Below are positions 8,216 through 17,061 of a DNA stretch of 35,724 bases, piece by piece (the stretch's first letter is position 1; every line of letters starts with the position of its first letter). The notes under the pieces are model-generated. The model saw only the letters and a list, made by a program, of their open reading frames with translations, was not told the DNA's origin and searched no databases. Position numbers and translations under genes: made by a program. This stretch comes from a virus, in the IMG/VR virus record IMGVR_UViG_3300035698_013399, positions 1-35,724 of that record. One strand, 5' to 3'.

Positions 8216-10408
8216 TTATTCAGACTTCATCCAAAAATCTCCATCTCTATCATTCCATAGAACATTCAGAGACTCTTCTGTTATGTCCTCATGCATGATC
8301 CCTGTCTCTCCAATGAAACCATTAAATGTTGTATCATCATCATATTCATCATAAGAAGTGATATTATCTTGTTGTCCACCAAGAAAGAAAGATGTATCGT
8401 TAGGAATATTTACTATATCACTATATAATTGAAGGTTTCCAACTTCTTCATTGTTAACATAAAGTATAATTTGCTTTTTGTCTGTATTCATAGTTGCAGT
8501 CATAAGACTCCACTTATCTAATATATCAGATTCAAGCATGTTAGTATCACCAGAAACAGTAAATATTTCTCCATTGTTATTGTAATCCATCTTCAAAACA
8601 TATCTACTTCTGTTTTCATAATATCCAAATATAACATTAAATGATACAAAAACACCTTCTCCATTAGCAATTATTGAATAAACAGGATCAACAACATCAC
8701 TATTGGGACCGCTATCATGTCCCCAATAACACCCTCTACAATCAATTACTTTACTATCTCCGACTTCATTACCATTCCAAACTCCAATAAGATTAAATGA
8801 TAAATCATTATTTTGAAAATCATTGTTCAACATAGTCTCACTTATACCACCTATACCAAGCGGATCTTCACTCCATACACAAATACCTGCACCATTTTCT
8901 AAACCTGCAAATACATTATCATTAACAATAATAATATCTGTATCTACTGAAGGATAGGATACTGTAGCAGGGGTATACTTCAAACAAGAATTAAAAGGAT
9001 AATCTGTACCAGAATAAACAGTCAATCCTGCAACTTTACCAGTTAGACTTGGAAGAACATTATTAGATGTAACTGTATTATCTGTTATTGTAACATCTCT
9101 ACAAGAAATAATCTCTATTCCATAACAACTTGCACTTATATTATCTAAGAGAGTGTTAAGACCTCTACCAACATACCCTGACACTTCAGAACTAAAGAAA
9201 TTAATATCATTATTTGATATGATAAAATTACTACTAACATTTTTAAGAGAGATACATCCCTTAAAGAATTCTAGAATTGAAACATCAGTGGTTATACTAT
9301 TGTTCTCAATCAATACATCAACGATAGGAGTTGCTGTATCTTCAAATATCTCTATACCATGATTAGTATTAATCATAGTGTTTCCTTCAATAATGAAGTC
9401 TTCACACCCATTAGATATATAAATACCATACAAAGAGTTTTCTATTGTATTATTTTGTATTATATTATCCTGAATGCCAGAGTTGGTTTTGTTTATATAA
9501 ATACAAGAACATACATCAGTAAAATCATTATTTGAGATATTCATATCTTTATTGTAAAATGTTGATCCATCACCGTATACATTAATACATTTTGTATCTT
9601 CATCAAAATCATTGAAAGAATTATTAGTTATAGACAATACACTAGAGTTTCCAGTGAGATCTTTTACTACTATACCTCCCTGTTCTTCATTAAGATTATC
9701 GTTTGATTTAATATATTCAAAAGTATTACTATCTATATAAATACTATCATACAATTCTGTTATTTCTATACCACTATAAATTCCAGATCCTTCTCTTAAT
9801 TCATCATCAGTGAATAGATTATTATTTATATCTATCTCTCCTGAATTATAAATGTTTATTGCTGTTCTTGCATCTGCTTCGATAGACCCAGTATAATCAT
9901 AAGAACTCAATATATTAGAGAATAGATTGTATTTTACTATACCATTATCTGTACTATGAAAATAAACTGGTTGAGCGGTCACGTTATGAAATAAAATACC
10001 ATTCACTTCACAGTTAGAACCTTCAATTTTTATTATTGGTATCTCTATTAACTCTACATCTGGAATGGTAGATGTATAATCTGAAAATAAATCTCCCACT
10101 ATACTATGTTCTTCTGGATCATAAATTGATAAATTGAATGAATCTAATGAATTTTTAGTAATTAGATTTGGATCAGAGTCTTTGTTAGTCCCATATATCT
10201 TTACATTGTCTCTTGTTATTGTACATTCTATATCATTAACATCATAATCACCTACAATAAGAGTAATACTAGCATCTTCTACTATAGTATCACCTACAGT
10301 ATCTATTATAATTTGATCGTGTGCCTTTTGTAGTGTTAAAAAAGGTAATAATATAGTTCCATCACCTGTTGAATCATCACCTAAAGGACTAATATAATAT
10401 TCGTACAT
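8216..10408 (-). CDS. Beta-helix (NosD-like) fibre protein with C-terminal LamG-like segment
   Basis: A 730-residue protein. The first residues (YYISPLGDDSTGDGTILLPF, then TLQKA) are the classic entry motif of pectate-lyase/NosD beta-helices, and residues 30-570 contain many rungs of the form ..IxNNxI.... . From about residue 600, RYVLKMDYNNNG, then DKWSLMTATMNTDKKQIILYVNNEEVG, matches the second half of a LamG/concanavalin-like domain (strand, W-x-h-h-A, YVNG-like turn). The first half is not recognisable here, but a matching first half is present in the gene just upstream. The likely role is receptor binding at the tail tip. It starts 15 bp after the upstream gene, with GGAG before the ATG. 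Confidence 0.75.
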   Translation of the reverse strand: MYEYYISPLGDDSTGDGTILLPFLTLQKAHDQIIIDTVGDTIVEDASITLIVGDYDVNDIECTITRDNVKIYGTNKDSDPNLITKNSLDSFNLSIYDPEEHSIVGDLFSDYTSTIPDVELIEIPIIKIEGSNCEVNGILFHNVTAQPVYFHSTDNGIVKYNLFSNILSSYDYTGSIEADARTAINIYNSGEIDINNNLFTDDELREGSGIYSGIEITELYDSIYIDSNTFEYIKSNDNLNEEQGGIVVKDLTGNSSVLSITNNSFNDFDEDTKCINVYGDGSTFYNKDMNISNNDFTDVCSCIYINKTNSGIQDNIIQNNTIENSLYGIYISNGCEDFIIEGNTMINTNHGIEIFEDTATPIVDVLIENNSITTDVSILEFFKGCISLKNVSSNFIISNNDINFFSSEVSGYVGRGLNTLLDNISASCYGIEIISCRDVTITDNTVTSNNVLPSLTGKVAGLTVYSGTDYPFNSCLKYTPATVSYPSVDTDIIIVNDNVFAGLENGAGICVWSEDPLGIGGISETMLNNDFQNNDLSFNLIGVWNGNEVGDSKVIDCRGCYWGHDSGPNSDVVDPVYSIIANGEGVFVSFNVIFGYYENRSRYVLKMDYNNNGEIFTVSGDTNMLESDILDKWSLMTATMNTDKKQIILYVNNEEVGNLQLYSDIVNIPNDTSFFLGGQQDNITSYDEYDDDTTFNGFIGETGIMHEDITEESLNVLWNDRDGDFWMKSE

Positions 10409-10423
10409 TTAAACTCCAATTAA

Positions 10424-11725
10424 TTATGCAATAGAAGTTACTCTAATTACTATTCCTGGTATAATAGAATAACTATTATCTGGTATTTCAAGAGTAATCT
10501 CATCTCCAACACTATATCCTGATCCTTGACTCGTTATTGAACTAGAATATGCTTTATAATTATTCCATGTAGAACTAAGTGTTACATCCATTTCAAAACC
10601 AACACCGCTCCCAGTAGTAGAATATTGAATTGCTGATGTTCCTCCAGTAGTTTCTACAGTATGACCACTAGAAACACCTACAATACCTGTAACTCCACCA
10701 GTTGCCTCTTCACTGTCACTTGAAGAATCAGAAGAACTTGAAGAGTCGTTATATTCTGATCCTTCTCGTTCTAAATATATTCTATAAGAACAATTTTCGT
10801 TATTCAGATCTTTTATCCACTTTGAACACATGACCCATTCGTTGTCTATTGGTAGACTTTCATATGAGTCTACATAAGAATCTATGTTATTCATATCCTT
10901 GATCTTAAACCACTGCCAGATAGTGAACTGATTCTTCAATTCTAGACCCATCTGATCCCCGTCATGGATTTTTAATAAGTTTTTAGTACTTTCCTCCACA
11001 TATGGAATATAAATAGAATCTCCGTTAATTAGATCGCTTGAATCTATACTACTCAAACCCAAATCATTTGTGTTATCTTCTACATATTCTATTATATCAC
11101 TAGTTAAAACAGGACTATCCAATGTACTACTTAAGTTATTTATACTTTTCTTATCTTTTATAAGATCTTCTTCCACTTCGTTTACATTCCATACACTTTC
11201 TAACGTGTATTGGTTTAAAAGTAGGTTACTAAACTCACCATAGTAATCAGTTAATATTATTGTCCAATCACCCATGATATTCATATTTGTATCAAATATA
11301 AAGTCTGTATCCAGAATTACTCTAGAGAAAAGAATATTATTGAAGTATAGACCAAATTCTTGCACGTTCTTATCAATAAGATCTGGAATAGTAGTTGAAT
11401 TCATCTCAAACGTAAATCTTATTGATTTAGTAGCAGGATGACAATAATTAGTTACATTTAATGTAGATACTGTATTATTCTGTTTAGTCTTATCATCTGC
11501 ATCTAACGCATCTATATTATTCATAGTGTAATTAGAATCACTAGGATATTCTTCATAAATATCTCCCCAGGATGCTACTTTTATAGTCTTACTATCTATG
11601 ATCCCTTTTAAACCAAGAATTACAACATGCATAGCATTTTTTACTACTAAGTTGCATTTAGATAATTCTCTTCCTGAGTTCTTATCGTATAGTTTTAGGA
11701 ATCCTCTTGCAATATTATTTTCCAC
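10424..11725 (-). CDS. Appendage protein: shared N-terminal attachment-type domain, partial LamG, Ser/Asp linker, GSGY domain
   Basis: A 433-residue protein. Residues 1-160 are clearly related to the N-terminus of the protein encoded at 31408-32682 (KVASWGDI, KNVQEFGLY, LDTDFIF in the same order and spacing), suggesting a common attachment domain. Residues 235-322 resemble the first half of a LamG domain (FTIWQWFKIKD, then WVMCSKW, then SYRIYLE) and stop at a Ser/Asp linker (328-341). The C-terminal 90 residues carry GSGYSVGDEITLEIP, a motif common in phage structural proteins. The start is GTG, chosen because AAGGAT lies 7 nt before it. It directly follows the gp7-like gene, as fibre genes follow wedge genes in T4-like phages. 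Confidence 0.7.
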   Translation of the reverse strand: MENNIARGFLKLYDKNSGRELSKCNLVVKNAMHVVILGLKGIIDSKTIKVASWGDIYEEYPSDSNYTMNNIDALDADDKTKQNNTVSTLNVTNYCHPATKSIRFTFEMNSTTIPDLIDKNVQEFGLYFNNILFSRVILDTDFIFDTNMNIMGDWTIILTDYYGEFSNLLLNQYTLESVWNVNEVEEDLIKDKKSINNLSSTLDSPVLTSDIIEYVEDNTNDLGLSSIDSSDLINGDSIYIPYVEESTKNLLKIHDGDQMGLELKNQFTIWQWFKIKDMNNIDSYVDSYESLPIDNEWVMCSKWIKDLNNENCSYRIYLEREGSEYNDSSSSSDSSSDSEEATGGVTGIVGVSSGHTVETTGGTSAIQYSTTGSGVGFEMDVTLSSTWNNYKAYSSSITSQGSGYSVGDEITLEIPDNSYSIIPGIVIRVTSIA

Positions 11726-11747
11726 TAATTTTTATCCTTATATAGAT

Positions 11748-11776
11748 TCTATATTATTTAGTAAGTAAATTGTCAA
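11748..11776 (-). promoter_or_regulatory. Candidate sigma70-type promoter before fibre genes
   Basis: On the - strand TTGACA (11771-11776) is separated by 17 bp from TATAGA (11748-11753). The -35 is perfect and the -10 matches four of six positions. It lies in the 61-bp gap between the gp7-like gene and the first fibre gene and could allow fibre transcription independent of late boxes. Confidence 0.4.
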
Positions 11777-11786
11777 ATAATATATA

Positions 11787-14396
11787 TTATATACTAGTAA
11801 TAACAATATTTAAAATATCTTTAGGATATATGGATAAAGTTTCGTTGAAAGTATATGTATCAACGTTATTTTTATGATTTATCTCATACTCTCTATTTGG
11901 ATTTTCACTATATATTTGATCGACTGCTCCAAGATTTAACTGGGCAACTAAGTTTGTACTATTTACTTTTACTGGACTATACCTTTTTAGTGTGTTCTTA
12001 AATGCTTCTACTTCTTCCCCCTCAATATATATAGGTGCCCCGGTGCTATCATAGTAGTCAACTTCTTTAAAATAAGTCTGTCTCTCTACAGTATCATTTC
12101 TAAAGTTAGCAATGTATGATATATTAGCATTACTTGTTTTTATACCCAAGTTTAAATTATAAACACTATTTTCTAATGAAATAACAATAGAACCTATTTC
12201 ACTATACTTACTATCTGTACAGTAGATTAATAAACTACTGTCAGAAACTTCAACAGAGTATGGTACAATCTTAGATGCTTTCCTGGGAAAGTTCCTGAGA
12301 AGTCTTGTAATATTGATAATATTATTTTCCAATTCAAACATATCAGTTTTGATAGAATGTACAACAGTATTATCATTATCATTTTTATAAATATATGTTA
12401 CGATAGGATAATCACCATAAGAATTAAATGGGTTTGTATCAACAGAGATAATATCAGATACACTACTTATAGGTAGAGTGAATGCAGACATAGAGAGAAA
12501 ATACATCCCACACTTCATCTCATAATCTGTATCAAGAGTATCAAAAGAATTATCAAAAGAGTCTAATGAATCTAATGAGTCCGAAGAGTTACCATCTTTA
12601 AATTTGTCAAGACCCATAACAATCATATCGTGATTTAACATATAAGATGAAGTTGAATCACCACCACCAATGTTTTCATTTTTCTCCCATAGGTTTATAA
12701 TATTATTCCATGATACATTCTCACCCTTAGTCCAGATCTTATTACCACTAAGTTCTATATTTCCTGAGTTAGAAATTATCCAATAATCTTTATGTTCGGG
12801 AGTTAATGAGGGTGGTTGTCTAAGAGAATTATTTGCATCCCAATATCCAACATTATTATACCCACTACTTATAGTGTTTTTAGTATAAGAATAACTAGGA
12901 ATAAATATATCAAATACTGAACCTATTAACAAATCTTCAAAACCATCAGAGTCTTCAATTGTCTTCTGAAGTTTATTAGTTACATATCTTTCTTGCATAA
13001 CAAACAAATCTGTATATTCTTCATCTATAACTTGGTAATCGACAAGAGAAGTATTATCTTCGTTGTAAAAACTTCCATCTCTTGAAAGAAATATAGTTCT
13101 CTTCACTTCTGGAGTAAGTATACTTTCTGGAATAAAAGTTCCAGAAGAATCAAGTATCAATTCTTTGACATCAATTATATATGAAATAACATATTCTACA
13201 TCAGATATACCTTCATTGTAGTCATACAAAACATCTGTATCATCATATAGATTCAACCACAACCAATTTACACTTATCACTTCTTTAAATTTCTTTCCAT
13301 TATCATAATCTGATAATCTTGTATCATTAGATATTGCCATACCTTCTTTAATCATATCATTTGACATTGATTCTCTCAATGTATTATATCTTATTCTTTT
13401 AAGATTATACTTATCTACACCTCCATCATCTTCTACAGTAATATAGTATAGATTATTAGTGTGATATTGTTTAAGTCTATCACTTGTATTAATAACTTTG
13501 GGTATAAACATCACATCTTCAATAGTATCAAAATAAGTTGGAATCACAAAATCAAAATTATCATCATATATTGATTCGTTGTCTTCATATAGATATAGTA
13601 TATTTTCATTAAGAATGGCATAATAATCATCATTTATTTTTAATATATCTGACGCTTCTGAAATATACCACCAATCTTCTCTGGTACTGTCTGATATAAA
13701 CGCTTTGCCATTACATAAAGATAGTTTATGACTATCAGTATTTAAAAATTTATTAATAGTTAAGGGTAGTTCAGATTCATAGTTAGTGTTTATTATAGTC
13801 TCATCTGTGATAACTCTGGGAGATGTGAATAACTTAAATCTCTTTCCTGAAACATCTTCATCTTCTGATTCAATAATCTCATCGAATGAACGATTTTCTG
13901 AATCATTATAATTGGTATTACCATAGAAGTTGAAAAGATTTTCTAAAAGAGTTTTAGTTCCCTTTGCTTTATGTAAATCTCCAGAATTAAGAGTAAAGAA
14001 TTTAAAATATGGTATGATATTTTCTTTAACAAATATTTCTATATCGGGTATACCACCAATTTCTCGTTCTTGCCATTTCTTTATCATTAATGAAACAGTA
14101 TCTTTGAAATGTTCTGTATCAAAATATTCTGATATCTTATTAAGAAGAATATCAGAATATATAGTTTCTTCACCATCAGAAATCTTTAAGTTATTGTCAA
14201 TGTTTTTTTGGAATAGATTATCAGCATCTTCTTTTAAAACACTGTTAATCTTTATCTCATTAAATCTTTCATAGATTTTAGAAAATTCATTAGCAATTGA
14301 TTGTAAAATAGTATCATATTTATCATTATCATGAAGTTGAACTAACTCTTCATTAGATATTTCTTTTAGAAAATTATAGAAGTTAAAATCTGACAT
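11787..14396 (-). CDS. Probable baseplate wedge protein (gp7-like)
   Basis: An 869-residue protein without signal or membrane segments. The first 150 residues are helical and contain a segment ending HKAKGTKTLLENLFNFYG (about 142-159), a pattern typical of wedge/tail proteins of T4-like phages and of P2 gpI-type proteins. The rest is beta-rich with a Ser/Asp run near residue 600. It follows directly after the gp6-like gene (10 bp), which is where gene 7 lies in T4 (gp7 is 1032 residues). It would link gp6, gp25 and the spike complex in the wedge. The assignment rests on position, size and the N-terminal motif. A P2 gpI-like tail protein is the alternative. Confidence 0.55.
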   Translation of the reverse strand: MSDFNFYNFLKEISNEELVQLHDNDKYDTILQSIANEFSKIYERFNEIKINSVLKEDADNLFQKNIDNNLKISDGEETIYSDILLNKISEYFDTEHFKDTVSLMIKKWQEREIGGIPDIEIFVKENIIPYFKFFTLNSGDLHKAKGTKTLLENLFNFYGNTNYNDSENRSFDEIIESEDEDVSGKRFKLFTSPRVITDETIINTNYESELPLTINKFLNTDSHKLSLCNGKAFISDSTREDWWYISEASDILKINDDYYAILNENILYLYEDNESIYDDNFDFVIPTYFDTIEDVMFIPKVINTSDRLKQYHTNNLYYITVEDDGGVDKYNLKRIRYNTLRESMSNDMIKEGMAISNDTRLSDYDNGKKFKEVISVNWLWLNLYDDTDVLYDYNEGISDVEYVISYIIDVKELILDSSGTFIPESILTPEVKRTIFLSRDGSFYNEDNTSLVDYQVIDEEYTDLFVMQERYVTNKLQKTIEDSDGFEDLLIGSVFDIFIPSYSYTKNTISSGYNNVGYWDANNSLRQPPSLTPEHKDYWIISNSGNIELSGNKIWTKGENVSWNNIINLWEKNENIGGGDSTSSYMLNHDMIVMGLDKFKDGNSSDSLDSLDSFDNSFDTLDTDYEMKCGMYFLSMSAFTLPISSVSDIISVDTNPFNSYGDYPIVTYIYKNDNDNTVVHSIKTDMFELENNIINITRLLRNFPRKASKIVPYSVEVSDSSLLIYCTDSKYSEIGSIVISLENSVYNLNLGIKTSNANISYIANFRNDTVERQTYFKEVDYYDSTGAPIYIEGEEVEAFKNTLKRYSPVKVNSTNLVAQLNLGAVDQIYSENPNREYEINHKNNVDTYTFNETLSIYPKDILNIVITSI

Positions 14397-14406
14397 ATTA
14401 TTATTC

Positions 14407-16614
14407 CTATTGGGTTATGATGCTTCCAAGGACAGGGAATTCTGATTCAAGTAACTCATAATCACCAAGTTCATTTACTCTTTCTTCCATCTCAGAAGAT
14501 CTTGGTATTAATGTTATTCTTACTCTTGCTACACCTGGGATATCACTAATAGTATCTGCTATATCATTAGTATTTAGTCTATCACCGAGAGATCTATTTA
14601 TAGGTAAAAAAGTATTATTAATTTCGGATCTAATTGAGTTCGTAACGTCATCCAGTGTTAGTATACTGGTTTCATCTTTTTTAAATATAACTTTAACATC
14701 AAACGTTTGATATATAGGTGCAATTATGTGGTTTCTAACTGTTATCATATCAATTTTATCAATTGCATCTAGAATAGTATCTTTTGTTTCAATACTAAGA
14801 TATCCACCGTTCTCTGGTACCGGGACTATAAACACATCATTAGAATCTCTTGAGTTGTCTATATAAACATTACATTCACCTATTAATAAGTTTCTGTTCT
14901 CTTTAACAAGTATAGTACAAAGTATAGATGCGATTTCTGTCTCTGCATCAATAGTTGTATTATCAAGAATATAAATACCCTTAATTACATACCAACCATC
15001 AACATCACCTTCTCTATTACAGCAACATGATTCAGAGTTATAACCATTTGAATTATAAACAAATTTATCGAATCTTACATTACAAGACTCACCATTTATA
15101 TATAGAGCAATATCATTTCCATCTACAGAAGGGTATGAACCTGAAGCGTCATCTTTATTTGGATTAAACACCTCGACTTCAAAGTGAACTATATTGCAAC
15201 ATTCATCAGAAGATGCTTCTACATCAACTCTTTGTTGTATTAAAGCACTCTGATCATCGTCACAAGTCCTTGTAGTATCTACATATAATGCTGACGATGT
15301 ACCGAAATTAAGAACATCTGAAACATTCAGTGATTCAGGAACCAGGATTGTATCACCTGATTCTACAGTGTAATATTCATAAAAACCATCGTTTGACCAA
15401 TCTGTTGGAACCTTAACATCATCACTTGAACCAACAACAGAAATTTCATTGTAACTATCAAATCTAGAGTTTGTAAATTCATTGTAACATGGATTATTAA
15501 CAAGTTCTGCATCTATAGCACCATCATGATTAAATACATTCACATCTGTTATGTATGGGTATTCTCCAAGAATAAATGTACTGTAGTCTTCTTCTGTAAC
15601 AAGTCTGTTCTGAATACCGTAGTACAAAGGAGCAAACTTTTTAATCCTGTCAAGAGTTTCTATGTTACTTCCATCAGTACTCTCACTTGCTTGAACTACT
15701 GTAAACTTACCTTCAATAGTATCTAGTTGATTATTTGGGTTTACAAAGTAAATAGAATCAGTAACGTTAGAGATAGTACCTGCTGATATCTTACCATCAG
15801 ACCCACTGGTAGCGACGTACTCAATTCTTATTTTCTTACCTGAAGGAGGTACAAGACCAAAACTACCTTCCGCAAATAAGATCTCTAGTAGACCCTTTTC
15901 ATTTATAAATGGAACAAATATTTTATCATTAGGTCCATTGTGGAACCAAGTAACTGCATTTTCCCAACGTTCTTCTTCGTTACCATCATTCATCACATAT
16001 ACTTTAACTTCTTTCCAATCAATATACGGATTAGGAATTTCAAAACTCTGAAGATCTTCTCCATCACTTACGTACTCAATAGATAAAGGTACACCTTGGA
16101 TTAGTTCAAGTGATACTTTATTTACATTTTCATCTGAGGAAGATGCAGGATCTTTTATATTAATCAGTGCATCTGAAGTATTTGTGAATACAAGAGATTT
16201 ATTTCTTTCATTTGATGTGTTTGATGCAAACTGGACATTCTCGGAAATAATTGCTGTCCATCCTTCATAACTTGATATGTTATCTTCTATACCCATAGAA
16301 TCAAAATCAGGTTCAATAACAACTGAAGTTTTTGATGCAACAAACCCATGAGGTTTATAACCAACCAACCTCGCAAGCATATTACCTGTTTCGTAAAGAT
16401 TACAGTTTGAAATGTATTGTTCGTTAGCACTACTATTTGCATAATTACCCATTATAGCACCAGTATAAGCAAACATATTAACTAAGTGTGAAAGAAACGA
16501 TCCCTCAAAGTTTGCATCTTTGAATTCATCAGAAGATTGAAGAAACTCAGTTAGACTTTCCTTAATACCTTTATAATCTATATCTTTGAAATTTATCTGT
16601 TGATTACTTGCCAT
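14407..16614 (-). CDS. Baseplate wedge protein gp6 (baseplate J family)
   Basis: A 735-residue protein. The N-terminus closely follows T4 gp6: NQQINFKDIDYKGIKESLTE, then FLQSSDEFKDANFEGS, an Asn/Ser-rich NEQYISNC segment and LVGYKPHG. Central residues around 300-350 (LDRIKKFAPLYYGIQNRLVTEEDY) are the conserved baseplate-J signature, and the C-terminus carries RSLGDRLNTNDIADTISDIPGVARVRI, the hallmark end of the family. gp6 dimers make the ring that joins baseplate wedges around the hub. T4 gp6 is 660 residues; the extra length here is in the middle, including a Cys-rich segment (about 530-545). It lies 10 bp after gp25. TAAAGGATAAATC before the ATG is a strong ribosome binding site. Confidence 0.9.
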   Translation of the reverse strand: MASNQQINFKDIDYKGIKESLTEFLQSSDEFKDANFEGSFLSHLVNMFAYTGAIMGNYANSSANEQYISNCNLYETGNMLARLVGYKPHGFVASKTSVVIEPDFDSMGIEDNISSYEGWTAIISENVQFASNTSNERNKSLVFTNTSDALINIKDPASSSDENVNKVSLELIQGVPLSIEYVSDGEDLQSFEIPNPYIDWKEVKVYVMNDGNEEERWENAVTWFHNGPNDKIFVPFINEKGLLEILFAEGSFGLVPPSGKKIRIEYVATSGSDGKISAGTISNVTDSIYFVNPNNQLDTIEGKFTVVQASESTDGSNIETLDRIKKFAPLYYGIQNRLVTEEDYSTFILGEYPYITDVNVFNHDGAIDAELVNNPCYNEFTNSRFDSYNEISVVGSSDDVKVPTDWSNDGFYEYYTVESGDTILVPESLNVSDVLNFGTSSALYVDTTRTCDDDQSALIQQRVDVEASSDECCNIVHFEVEVFNPNKDDASGSYPSVDGNDIALYINGESCNVRFDKFVYNSNGYNSESCCCNREGDVDGWYVIKGIYILDNTTIDAETEIASILCTILVKENRNLLIGECNVYIDNSRDSNDVFIVPVPENGGYLSIETKDTILDAIDKIDMITVRNHIIAPIYQTFDVKVIFKKDETSILTLDDVTNSIRSEINNTFLPINRSLGDRLNTNDIADTISDIPGVARVRITLIPRSSEMEERVNELGDYELLESEFPVLGSIITQ

Positions 16615-16624
16615 GATTTATCCT

Positions 16625-17032
16625 TTAAGTAAGTTTTTCTAATGATAGGGTTTCGTCAAAAGTACCAGAAGTAATACCATCTTTAACTAGATATGAAATG
16701 ATAACTCTAACTTCTCCATTGCTTATATTATCTGTATTAATATCTATCTCTGAAATATCAATTGAAGGTTCATAAATTTTCAAAGATGTTTCTATTTTAT
16801 TGATAATTTCAAACTTAATGAATTCTCCAGGTGCATTATTTTCAAATAAGATATCACTCATATTGGTCCCGAATTCTTCTTCAAGATTCTTTCCACTATT
16901 ATTAGACACGAGTATACTATAGATAGATTGGTTTATAGCATCAACATCTTCTAACATCTTTAGATCTCCAGTTTCATCTATTTCTAATGAAAATGGTATA
17001 TCTCTTCTATATGCGAATGGTGTATTAGACAT
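16625..17032 (-). CDS. Baseplate wedge protein gp25 (gp25/W/TssE family)
   Basis: A 135-residue protein matching gp25 in length (T4: 132) and pattern: N-terminal PFAYRRDIPFSLEID, then INQSIYSILVSNNSGKNLEEEFGTNMSDILFE and a C-terminal VRVIISYLVKDG strand. gp25 ties the inner baseplate to the first sheath ring and nucleates sheath assembly. The normally invariant Glu-Pro-Arg motif reads EPS here (YEPSIDISEI), so the Arg is missing. It sits between spike and gp6, the usual neighbourhood, with AAGGAAAA before the ATG. Confidence 0.9.
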   Translation of the reverse strand: MSNTPFAYRRDIPFSLEIDETGDLKMLEDVDAINQSIYSILVSNNSGKNLEEEFGTNMSDILFENNAPGEFIKFEIINKIETSLKIYEPSIDISEIDINTDNISNGEVRVIISYLVKDGITSGTFDETLSLEKLT

Positions 17033-17061
17033 AATTTTCCTTATTTTATATTATAGAAACT

